In this document: piece by piece, positions 1 to 5,178 of the stretch
Layout of the letters: every line of letters starts with the position of its first letter
Position numbering within the stretch: the first letter of the stretch is position 1
NCBI GenBank assembly: GCA_002418185.1
Contig: DIDN01000098.1
Coordinates: 1 to 5,638, forward strand
Direction: 5' to 3'
Origin: Deltaproteobacteria bacterium UBA5799
GTDB taxonomy: Bacteria; Desulfobacterota; GWC2-55-46
Length of the DNA: 5,638 nt
Translations under genes and position numbers: made by a program
The notes under the pieces: model-generated
What the model was told of the DNA's origin: nothing
Databases searched by the model: none
The model's input: the letters and a program-made list of their open reading frames with translations, nothing else

Positions 1-23
1 CACTTCCATATGGATAGAACGGG

Positions 24-48
24 ATTCTTCCTCCGCTCGGAATGGCAA
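24..48. repeat. Diverged copy of the ATTCT...AGAAT hairpin repeat
   Basis: This short element starts ATTCTTC, has a CTCCGCTC core and ends GGAATGGC. It resembles the reverse complement of the hairpin module at 2071-2093 (AGAATGACAAAG side). It lies just downstream of the left-edge promoter and would be transcribed as 5' leader. It supplies the GGAGGA-like string on the minus strand, so that string need not be a real ribosome binding site. Seen by eye; moderate similarity only. Confidence 0.4.
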
Positions 49-63
49 CAGGTACCTGACAAA

Positions 64-106
64 ATGATACCAGCCGGGGGTACGGTCATTATATGACCTT
101 TGTCAG
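64..106 (-). promoter_or_regulatory. Leftward promoter with CRP/FNR-type dyad, for a gene beyond the left edge
   Basis: The dyad TGAC-CTTT-GTCA occupies 94-105 (centre 99.5). Reading leftward, a -10-like TATCAT lies at 69-64, giving a predicted start near 57 and the dyad at about -42. That is the class II activator position for FNR-family regulators. The operon promoter at 3417-3459 has the same dyad and the same 24-base gap to its -10. A second, overlapping inverted repeat (GGTCAT-TAT-ATGACC, 84-98) shares the TGAC half-site. The driven gene is outside the window; an ATG at 9-7 is a possible start but lacks a well-spaced ribosome binding site. The regulator's identity is inferred. Confidence 0.55.
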
Positions 107-174
107 GAGTGTAACGCATTGAAAATTATATCATTTCATGCAAGTGAAATACCAGCGCCCGGCGGCCTGCGGCG

Positions 175-212
175 AAAAAAAAGCGGGGCCGCCTGAGGAG
201 ACGGCCCCGCTT
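175..212 (-). terminator. Rho-independent terminator of the respiratory operon
   Basis: An 11-bp perfect GC-rich stem pairs 181-191 with 202-212 around a 10-base loop. On the minus strand it is followed by eight T (A-tract 175-182 on the + strand). It sits 46 bases past the stop codon of the catalytic-subunit gene and ends the leftward unit. Confidence 0.93.
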
Positions 213-257
213 GCCTGATGAGAGTATGTAAGCGCGGTCCCGGCACCCCGGTCCCGG

Positions 258-1766
258 CTAGCCAGGTATCTTCTTTCCCCAGATGATGGAGCCGAACGAG
301 AGCGCGATGTAGAGCGCCCCTCCGGTGACCGCGAGCACGCCCCCGACGCCCATCATGGATAGGAAGAGGTCTATCGAGGGGTCGAAGGAGAACGAGAAGG
401 GCGCGCCCGAGAAGGTTATGTCGTAGTGCCTCCTGGGGACCCCGAACGAGCCCGCCGACATCATGCCTATGGAGAGGAGCGCAATTCCCACCCCGTAGAT
501 ATAGGGCTGGACGCTCGCGAAGCCCTTCCAGATGAGCTCCCGCCTGAAGACGTAGTTGACGATGAGGTAGGTGAAGCCCATGAAGGCGACCGTGGTGCCC
601 GCAACGACCGTGCCGTGGAAGTGGCCGGTGATGGCGATGGTGTTGTGGCGGATGATGTTGAACTGCTCGGTCCCGAAGATGACGCCCGTTATGCCGCCGA
701 GAAAGCCGAAGAGGAGTATGGATATGGCTATCGCCGAGAAGGCCGGATTGCCCCAGGGCGCCTTCTTGAGCCACTCGAAGAGCCCGCGGGTGTGGCCCTG
801 CTTGCGGAGCGCCACTTCCATCGATGCCGGGACGGCGAAGGCGTGTATCATGCTCGCGAGCACAGCGAGGTGCATCATGTAGCTCGTGTTCACGACCTTG
901 TGCCAGTTCGAGAGGGCCGGGTCAACGAGCAGGTGGTGCTCGGAGGCTATGTTAATGAAGAGGATGTAGAGGACGAAGGCCGTCCTCGAGAGCTTCTCGT
1001 TGAGGGGCTTGCCGCCGAGGACGAAGTACGAGGTCATGTACCAGACCGCGACCATCGCGCTGACGTTTATCTGCTGCGAGGAATGGCCGAGGCCCCAGAA
1101 GACGAGCCTGTATGCCGCCGGGTCGATATCGCCGATTATGCCCATGGACCAGAGGAGCGTCGGTATCATGATGGCCGCGCCGTGGAGGAGCGTAAGGACG
1201 GCTATGATGCTGGCCGCCAGCATGCCGAAGCTGCCGAGCGGCAGGGTACGTTTGTACCCGCCGTCCCTCTTCGATAGAGCGACGTTTATGAAGAAGATGA
1301 TGAAGCCCAGGAGCGCGCCTACCGCGAAGAGGATGACCCCGAGGTAGTAGATCGGGTCGGCCTTGAGCGGCACGTACGAGGTGAACATCACGTCGGCCCT
1401 GCCCATGAGGACGATCACGTTTATCAGCGCCCCGCCTATGAGCATGAGCGCGAAGGCTATCCACCCGAGCCACGGCACGTACGAGCGCGTGCCCAGGAGC
1501 GCGGCGGAGGTGAAGTGCACGAGCGCCACCTCGAAGAAAATTATCCACGCAAGGAGCGCGTCTATGCCGTGGAGCGTAAGGAACCTGTAATAGTAGTCGA
1601 GCGGCAGGAGATGCACGCTCGGCCACCTGGTTAGGACGACGAGGAGCCCCAGGAGGCCGCCCACGGCGAAGGTCGCGAGCGCTGCGATAACGTTCCACCT
1701 GACCAGGTGGTCGGTCTGCGAGTCTATCTTGAGCCCTGAGAGAGGGTCCGTCCTGAAAATAGCCAT
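258..1766 (-). CDS. B-family heme-copper enzyme, catalytic subunit I; predicted nitric oxide reductase type (active-site Tyr replaced by Gln)
   Basis: 502 aa, a polytopic inner-membrane protein with about 13 hydrophobic segments. Six metal-binding histidines are visible: H66 (low-spin heme), H228 and H277/H278 (CuB or FeB site), H382 (high-spin heme, proximal) and H384 (low-spin heme), the last two in GHFHG. The H228-to-H277 spacing of 49 matches Thermus ba3 oxidase as I recall it, so this is B-family. In O2 reductases of this family helix VI reads GHPxVY, with Tyr four residues after His. Here it is GHSSQQ, putting Gln232 at that place, and Glu276 precedes the His pair (ASEHH). Loss of the Tyr is typical of NO reductases in the superfamily, so I infer NO reduction to N2O with electrons from the CuA subunit encoded upstream. 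Annotation pipelines would probably call it cytochrome c oxidase subunit I. The start has GGGAGGTG about 10 bases upstream. It is the last gene of the operon, with a terminator 46 bases downstream. Heme-copper identity is near certain; the NOR role is inferred. Confidence 0.9.
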   Translation of the reverse strand: MAIFRTDPLSGLKIDSQTDHLVRWNVIAALATFAVGGLLGLLVVLTRWPSVHLLPLDYYYRFLTLHGIDALLAWIIFFEVALVHFTSAALLGTRSYVPWLGWIAFALMLIGGALINVIVLMGRADVMFTSYVPLKADPIYYLGVILFAVGALLGFIIFFINVALSKRDGGYKRTLPLGSFGMLAASIIAVLTLLHGAAIMIPTLLWSMGIIGDIDPAAYRLVFWGLGHSSQQINVSAMVAVWYMTSYFVLGGKPLNEKLSRTAFVLYILFINIASEHHLLVDPALSNWHKVVNTSYMMHLAVLASMIHAFAVPASMEVALRKQGHTRGLFEWLKKAPWGNPAFSAIAISILLFGFLGGITGVIFGTEQFNIIRHNTIAITGHFHGTVVAGTTVAFMGFTYLIVNYVFRRELIWKGFASVQPYIYGVGIALLSIGMMSAGSFGVPRRHYDITFSGAPFSFSFDPSIDLFLSMMGVGGVLAVTGGALYIALSFGSIIWGKKIPG

Positions 1767-1867
1767 CTATGCCAAGCACCTCCCGTTCTGAATTGAACTC
1801 CTGCGTTCGGGACCACTGATAAAGAGAGCGCGCCGCCCGCCGCTTGAAGCGGGGCCGGCGAAGAGAG

Positions 1868-2002
1868 CTACTGCACCCCCCAGACGTCCGTGAGCCATTT
1901 GAGGTGGACGAACCATATCACGATGAAGACGACGAGGAAAATGAGGGCGAGGACGAACACGCCAGGCGCCTCGATTATGTCCCTGTGGTCCTGCTTGGGC
2001 AT
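1868..2002 (-). CDS. Small single-helix membrane protein (44 aa), probable accessory subunit
   Basis: The 44-aa frame starts MPKQDHRDII, has one strongly hydrophobic helix at about residues 14-32 (GVFVLALIFLVVFIVIW), and ends in a short polar tail containing HLKWLTDVWG. An excellent ribosome binding site, AAGGAGGT, sits 6 bases before the ATG. It lies 101 bases before the catalytic-subunit gene on the same strand. Single-helix peptides are known in B-family oxidases (subunit IIa of Thermus ba3 is about 34 aa), so a structural or assembly role in the same complex is plausible. I recognise no family-specific motif. Ribosome binding site, composition and position make it a likely real gene; it is short enough to be missed by gene callers. 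Confidence 0.75.
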   Translation of the reverse strand: MPKQDHRDIIEAPGVFVLALIFLVVFIVIWFVHLKWLTDVWGVQ

Positions 2003-2027
2003 TTGAGACCTCCTTTTCGGTTGAGCA

Positions 2028-2138
2028 TTAACAGCTTGGAAATGCATCGCTCTAAGCCCATCGCTTTGTCATTCTGAGGCGAAGCCGAAGAATCTGCTTT
2101 CAGCCCATGATTTGGCGGGCACTGCCCGCCCTACAACT
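2028..2138. repeat. 111-bp modular repeat, copy 1
   Basis: First of three near-identical copies. It holds two hairpin modules. At 2071-2093, ATTCT/AGAAT and GGC/GCC stems surround a GAA loop, with GA opposite GA between them. At 2114-2130, GGCGGGC/GCCCGCC has a 3-base loop ACT, followed by CTACAACT. It differs from copy 3 at two positions. It begins 25 bases upstream of the 44-aa gene, inside the operon. Confidence 0.95.
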
Positions 2139-2240
2139 TAGAAATGCATCGCTCTAAGCCCATCGCTTTGTCATTCTGAGGCGAAGCCGAAGAATCTGCT
2201 TTCGGCCCATGATTTGGCGGGCACTGCCCGCCCTACAACT
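2137..2240. repeat. Modular repeat, copy 2 (tandem with copy 1)
   Basis: It repeats copy 1 at a 102-base offset with two substitutions (A for G at 2140, and CGGCCC for CAGCCC). It lacks the TTAACAG lead-in, which is replaced by the end of copy 1. The GGCGGGC hairpin is at 2216-2232 with loop ACT. The tandem arrangement suggests duplication or unequal recombination. Confidence 0.95.
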
Positions 2241-2243
2241 GCT

Positions 2244-2300
2244 GGGAGGGGGTGAAGAAATTTCACCCTCCCCTCTTATCCCCTCCCATCAAGGGAGGGG
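2244..2300. repeat. Two further hairpin modules in the repeat block
   Basis: At 2244-2272, GGGAGG...GTGAA pairs with TTCACCCTCCC around a short A-rich loop, with extra G bases on the left arm. At 2280-2300, CCCCTCCC and GGGAGGGG form an 8-bp perfect stem with loop ATCAA. They belong to the same patchwork as the flanking copies; no gene is seen here. Confidence 0.75.
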
Positions 2301-2392
2301 AGGTTTGTAGATATCCCGTTGCTTGCGGCGGGGTGGTTCATCGCGCTGCCGCGCTTTTCGGCATAAGGCCCCGCTCTCCTCCGCCTCCAGAG
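2301..2392. other. Unassigned spacer inside the repeat block
   Basis: About 90 bases between hairpin modules. I see no coding signal, no clear promoter and no stem longer than a few pairs. It contains GC-rich runs such as GGCGGGGTGG and CCGCTCTCCTCCGCC that may be decayed repeat material. Confidence 0.4.
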
Positions 2393-2415
2393 GTAGGGTG
2401 CGCTATGCGCACCAT
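2393..2415 (+). repeat. GGTGCGC-TAT-GCGCACC palindromic repeat, copy A
   Basis: Hairpin with a 7-bp perfect stem (2397-2403 with 2407-2413). The surrounding 23 bases, beginning GTAG and ending CAT, are identical to the reverse complement of 2587-2609. The two copies therefore face each other across the third large repeat. Confidence 0.9.
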
Positions 2416-2420
2416 GCTCC

Positions 2421-2445
2421 GGCGGGCACAGCCCGCCCTACAACT
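2421..2445. repeat. Partial repeat: isolated GGCGGGC hairpin plus CTACAACT
   Basis: Only the terminal module of the 111-bp repeat is present: stem 2421-2427 with 2431-2437, loop ACA, then CTACAACT. The lead-in sequence is absent. This shows that the modules can occur independently. Copy 3 follows almost directly. Confidence 0.88.
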
Positions 2446-2447
2446 GC

Positions 2448-2558
2448 TTAACAGCTTGGAAATGCATCGCTCTAAGCCCATCGCTTTGTCATTCTGAGGC
2501 GAAGCCGAAGAATCTGCTTTCGGCCCATGATTTGGCGGGCAGTGCCCGCCCTACAACT
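2448..2558. repeat. 111-bp modular repeat, copy 3
   Basis: Matches copy 1 at a 420-base offset with only two differences (CGGCCC, and hairpin loop AGT for ACT). The GGCGGGC hairpin is at 2534-2550. Near identity suggests recent duplication or gene-conversion-like homogenisation. Confidence 0.95.
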
Positions 2559-2586
2559 GCTAAAGGGGGACAAAGGGGGATTTGTA

Positions 2587-2609
2587 ATGGTGCGCATAGC
2601 GCACCCTAC
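2587..2609 (-). repeat. GGTGCGC palindromic repeat, copy B (inverted)
   Basis: Reverse complement of the 23-base element at 2393-2415; stem 2589-2595 with 2599-2605, loop ATA. It lies 26 bases past the subunit II stop codon, reading leftward. A run of AAAGGGGG units (2562-2580), similar to the module at the right window edge, adjoins it. Confidence 0.9.
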
Positions 2610-2635
2610 AAGACAATCTCCCCTGCCCGTATCTA

Positions 2636-3172
2636 TCAAGCCCCGGGCTCCCTCACGTACATCTTCCCGACCATCAGGTGGTGGCCCAGGCCGCAGAACT
2701 CGTTGCAGACTATGTGGAACTCGCCGGACGTCGTCGGAGTCAAGGTAAGCACGTAGTCGAAGCCCGGGAGCGCCATGAAGTTCATGTTGATAGGGAGTAT
2801 GGAGAACCCGTGCTGTATGTCCACGGACGAGAGGTGTATCCTGTAGGTCCTGCCCTTCTCAAGCTCCACAATCGGGTACCACTGCCACATCGAAGCCCTT
2901 ATGTAGACCGGCTCGTCCGGGTCCGGGCGGACGACCGGGAAGCCCGCCTCCTCGCCGACCTGGTATTTCTCGACCATGCCGTCGACGAGCCTGTCGAAGT
3001 CCTCGGCTGAGACCCTGTACGTCTCGGAAGGCGGATTCTGCGCGCCCACGAGGTGGTAGACCGGCATGAATACGAACGAGACGAGCATCCATATGAGGGC
3101 CAGGGCTACCCATATCCTCTCGTCCTTGCTTAGCGGGTTCCACCATACTCTTTCGGGTTCGTGTATCGCCAT
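2636..3172 (-). CDS. CuA-containing subunit II of the B-family heme-copper enzyme
   Basis: 178 aa. An N-terminal membrane anchor (about residues 19-41) is followed by a periplasmic cupredoxin domain. The CuA ligands are all present: H121 (VDIQHGF), then the C-terminal motif CNEFCGLGHHLM giving C156, E158 (backbone carbonyl), C160, H164 and M167. The H121-to-C156 gap of 35 and the 4-4-3 spacing equal those I recall for Thermus ba3 subunit II (168 aa), so this short form is B-family. An aromatic patch MWQWYP at 95-100 corresponds to the tryptophan region where electrons enter from cytochrome c. Its role is to take electrons from a c-type cytochrome or cupredoxin and pass them to subunit I. Translation is coupled: the upstream stop TAA overlaps TTAAGGAGGTAGGAG before this ATG, with only 11 bases between the genes. 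It is separated from the rest of the operon by 633 bases of repeats. Usual names would be coxB or cbaB. Confidence 0.93.
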   Translation of the reverse strand: MAIHEPERVWWNPLSKDERIWVALALIWMLVSFVFMPVYHLVGAQNPPSETYRVSAEDFDRLVDGMVEKYQVGEEAGFPVVRPDPDEPVYIRASMWQWYPIVELEKGRTYRIHLSSVDIQHGFSILPINMNFMALPGFDYVLTLTPTTSGEFHIVCNEFCGLGHHLMVGKMYVREPGA

Positions 3173-3183
3173 CTCCTACCTCC

Positions 3184-3342
3184 TTAAGGGGCCACGGGCA
3201 GCTCGGGCACCATGAATATCTCTATGAGCCCCCACACCGTGTAGACAACGGTCGGCAGGACCACGCCGATGATGAGAAGAAGCCAGATGTTGTCGTAGAA
3301 GACCTGCCAGGCCGGTATCGGCCCATCCGCTCTTTCAGCCAT
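3184..3342 (-). CDS. Small single-helix membrane protein (52 aa), first gene of the operon
   Basis: 52 aa. A polar N-terminus (MAERADGPIPAWQVFYDN) leads into one hydrophobic helix at about residues 19-43, then IFMVPELP near the end. GGAGGGG sits about 5 bases before the ATG. The stop codon is 11 bases from the subunit II start, with the next ribosome binding site overlapping it, a strong sign of co-translation. By position and size it is probably a minor subunit or assembly peptide of the same complex. I cannot assign it to a named family. The predicted mRNA start is near 3410, leaving a leader of about 68 bases. Confidence 0.78.
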   Translation of the reverse strand: MAERADGPIPAWQVFYDNIWLLLIIGVVLPTVVYTVWGLIEIFMVPELPVAP

Positions 3343-3416
3343 TTACCCCTCCTTTTTCTGGCGGCTTCCGCCGGCGCGAAGGTACACTTGTGCCGTTTTC
3401 AGGTAAGTTCCGGGAC

Positions 3417-3459
3417 ACTATATAAGGACGCCCCCGGAAGAAAAAATGACATTTGTCAT
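3417..3459 (-). promoter_or_regulatory. Operon promoter with FNR/NnrR/DNR-like dyad
   Basis: ATGAC-ATTT-GTCAT, a perfect 5-bp dyad with a 4-base spacer, occupies 3446-3459 (centre 3452.5). Leftward, a -10-like TATAGT lies at 3422-3417, predicting a start near 3410 and the dyad at about -42. No good -35 box is present, as expected for a class II activated promoter. FNR (TTGAT-N4-ATCAA) and NnrR/DNR (TTGAC-N4-GTCAA) sites share this layout, and the inner TGAC/GTCA favours the latter kind. Architecture and distances are seen in the sequence; regulation by low oxygen or nitric oxide is inferred. Confidence 0.65.
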
Positions 3460-3684
3460 ATTTCCCGAACTTGCTCTTTTTTTCGGGAACCGGGCAACCG
3501 CAAGGGCCGTTACGCGGTAATCTCGTATTTTCGCAGGCCCTGATGAAGCCCTGCCTTTATACGGCCTTCTGTTGCAGGATGCAAAGGACATGATGGGGCG
3601 ACGGGATAGGCCCGTCCGCGGACAACTTCAGCTTACCTCGCGAATTTATATCAATTCCGGGTATTTGTCAATAATCGAACTCGC

Positions 3685-3713
3685 AGGTCGGGTTGAGCAA
3701 AGCGAAACCCGAC
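3685..3713 (+). repeat. AGGTCGGGTT...AACCCGAC palindromic repeat, copy A
   Basis: An 8-bp perfect stem (GTCGGGTT 3687-3694 with AACCCGAC 3706-3713) has an 11-base loop containing AGCAAAGC. A related copy lies in opposite orientation at 3744-3769. Confidence 0.85.
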
Positions 3714-3743
3714 TCTTTATCCTTTATATCCATCGGTTTTTTT

Positions 3744-3769
3744 GTCGGGTCGGCTTTGCTAACCGACCT
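3744..3769 (-). repeat. AGGTCGG palindromic repeat, copy B (inverted)
   Basis: Read on the minus strand it is AGGTCGGTTAGCAAAGC followed by CGACCCGAC, clearly related to copy A, with AGCAAAGC again in the loop. Its own stem is 6 bp (3748-3753 with 3763-3768). The two copies are 30 bases apart and could also pair with each other. Confidence 0.82.
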
Positions 3770-3797
3770 ACGCCTGTAATCGGTTAATCTCCCCTGG

Positions 3798-3818
3798 CCC
3801 CTCTTTAGAAAAGAGGGG
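3798..3818. repeat. CCCCTCTTT-AGA-AAAGAGGGG hairpin
   Basis: A 9-bp perfect stem with a 3-base loop lies just beyond the porin terminator. It resembles the CCCCCTTT...AAAGGGGG hairpin at the right edge (5609-5627), so it is probably another interspersed module. It could act as a backup transcription stop or 3'-end stabiliser. Confidence 0.7.
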
Positions 3819-3824
3819 CAGGAC

Positions 3825-3858
3825 AAAAAAACGGGGCAGGCTTTTTAGCCTGCCCCGT
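3825..3858 (-). terminator. Rho-independent terminator of the porin gene
   Basis: A 12-bp perfect stem pairs 3831-3842 with 3847-3858 around a 4-base loop. On the minus strand it is followed by seven T. It lies 30 bases past the porin stop codon and ends the leftward porin transcript before the respiratory operon. Confidence 0.95.
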
Positions 3859-3888
3859 CCTGTTTGAGCTTGAATCAGACGAACCGGA

Positions 3889-5178
3889 TTAGAACCTGCC
3901 GGTGATCTGGAGGTACGCCCAGTCCTGGTCGTCAGCACCGCTTCCGAGTGCGTCGCCGGCAAAGAACCTGGCAAGACCGGCCTCGATGGTGACGTTGTTG
4001 TTGTACTTGTAGTTGGCCACGAGGTCGATTTCGCTGCCAATCTCCTTATCGGTATCGGCGGTGGCAGTGCCACCGAAATTCCACTGTCCGGCCTGATACC
4101 AGGCATCGTCACCTTCCGCACGACGGAGATCCCAATACGCGACATAAACCCTGACCTTTTCAGTCACGTCAGCCGCGGCGTTGAGGCTCCACGCACTCAC
4201 GTTCCTCCATGCCTGGAGGTCCATGAAGCCGAGCTTGTCATGGTTGGTAGGAGCGAGGTTCGTGAAGGTTTCGATGTCACTGTCAGCGGCGTCGTCATCG
4301 CCGGTTGCGTAGTTGTACTCAGCGCCGAGCCTCAGGTTCATGGGAGCGCCGGGTACGGTGTAACCTACCTTGGCGGCAAGCGCCCACGCCTTTATGTCCA
4401 AGTCGATGACATTATTTTCGAGGTCGCCGAACTGATAAGGGAACTCGACGGTGTAATCAAGGCCGGCAACAGAGCCTGCGAGCCTGGCGCCTACAGTGTA
4501 AAGGTTGGTAGTGAAAGTGCCACCAGCCAAGCCGCCATCCCTCGCCAGAAGGGCATAGAGGTCAAGGGTGTTGTTCGGCACCACGTTGGTGGTTGCATAG
4601 ATACCGTAGAGATCCTGATCGTTGTCAGGGGAACCCGCAGCCGTGTTCCTGTCAACTACCTTTGACCAGAAAACATCCACATTGGCAAGGTCGGTGGTGA
4701 CCATGGCCTTAATGGCATCAAACGACCTGCCGTTGTTCGACCATCCGAATGAGCCTATGAGCCTCTGGTCGCCGTAGTTGAGCTCCTGGCGGCCTATCCT
4801 CAGGGAGACCGGCGTATCGAGGAAGTTGGAGATGTTGATATAGGACTCGTGCAGGTCGAGGTGGTTGTCTATACCGTTGTCGGTGAGGTTCGGCCCGCCA
4901 TTCGGTGCCGATGCTGTGCCCCAGTTCCTGGTGTCCTGGAGGGTTATCTTGAAGGACACGTCGTCAGTGGCCTGCGCGTTGGCCGTAAGCCTGACCCTCT
5001 GGCCGATGAAGCTCTGAGTGTCATTTTTGGCATCGTCGGGAGTCGCACCAATATCTGCGTTGTCTCTCCACTCGCCCCTTGCCCTGTACTCCCCGTTAAA
5101 TGTCACGTCAGCACTCGCGGGGACCGTCCAGGCGACAGTCACCGCAGCCGCAAATACAGACAACAAGATTCTTTTCAT
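3889..5178 (-). CDS. Outer-membrane porin, alginate-export (AlgE-like) family
   Basis: 429 aa. A Sec signal peptide covers residues 1-23: positive MKR, hydrophobic core, cleavage after Ala-Ser-Ala. The mature part is acidic and rich in Asn, Asp, Gly and aromatics in alternating patterns, as in a beta-barrel. It ends LQITGRF, with the terminal Phe used for outer-membrane insertion. Family hallmarks are the block at 129-155 (GRQELNYGDQRLIG...W.NNGRSFDA) and the C-terminal block at 381-409 (GSEIDL...NYKYNNNVTIEAG...FFAGD), both recalled from alginate-export porins. Members in non-alginate producers are general or unknown-substrate channels, so the substrate is not predicted. I chose the ATG at 5178 because AAGGAGGA lies about 10 bases upstream and it begins a proper signal peptide. 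An in-frame ATG at 5262 would add 28 Arg-rich residues and spoil the signal. Monocistronic, with its own promoter and terminator; any link to the respiratory operon is only positional. Confidence 0.88.
   Translation of the reverse strand: MKRILLSVFAAAVTVAWTVPASADVTFNGEYRARGEWRDNADIGATPDDAKNDTQSFIGQRVRLTANAQATDDVSFKITLQDTRNWGTASAPNGGPNLTDNGIDNHLDLHESYINISNFLDTPVSLRIGRQELNYGDQRLIGSFGWSNNGRSFDAIKAMVTTDLANVDVFWSKVVDRNTAAGSPDNDQDLYGIYATTNVVPNNTLDLYALLARDGGLAGGTFTTNLYTVGARLAGSVAGLDYTVEFPYQFGDLENNVIDLDIKAWALAAKVGYTVPGAPMNLRLGAEYNYATGDDDAADSDIETFTNLAPTNHDKLGFMDLQAWRNVSAWSLNAAADVTEKVRVYVAYWDLRRAEGDDAWYQAGQWNFGGTATADTDKEIGSEIDLVANYKYNNNVTIEAGLARFFAGDALGSGADDQDWAYLQITGRF

Larger units (their letters stand above)
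3460..3797. other. Gene-free region between the operon promoter and the porin terminator
   Basis: No convincing gene. It holds the inverted repeat pair listed separately and a small hairpin GACGGG-ATAGG-CCCGTC at 3602-3618. A leftward TTGACA at 3671-3666 is followed by TATAAA at 3650-3645, but the 15-base gap is short, so a second upstream promoter is only possible. The stretch 3480-3640 shows no long stem or clear coding signal. Confidence 0.5.

Noticed and set aside
426..1277. Long open frame on the + strand opposite the catalytic-subunit gene
   Set aside because: It is extremely rich in Arg, Glu, Asp and Val and matches no family. It is the complement shadow of a GC-rich gene whose own frame has all heme-copper motifs.
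258..1766. Reading the catalytic subunit as an ordinary cytochrome c oxidase or cbb3 oxidase
   Set aside because: The CuA partner and histidine spacing are B-family, not cbb3, and the Tyr needed for O2 reduction is Gln at the aligned position.
2252..2497. 81-aa frame on the + strand
   Set aside because: It runs through hairpin modules, and its C-terminus is identical to that of another frame ending at 2077, because both read the same DNA repeat.
2003..2635. CRISPR array
   Set aside because: The repeats are 104-111 bp, self-palindromic and partly tandem. There are no regular 30-40-base unique spacers and no cas genes.
3572..3787. 71-aa frame on the + strand in the gene-free region
   Set aside because: Its second half translates the two AGCAAAGC palindromes, and it has no good ribosome binding site or recognisable domain.
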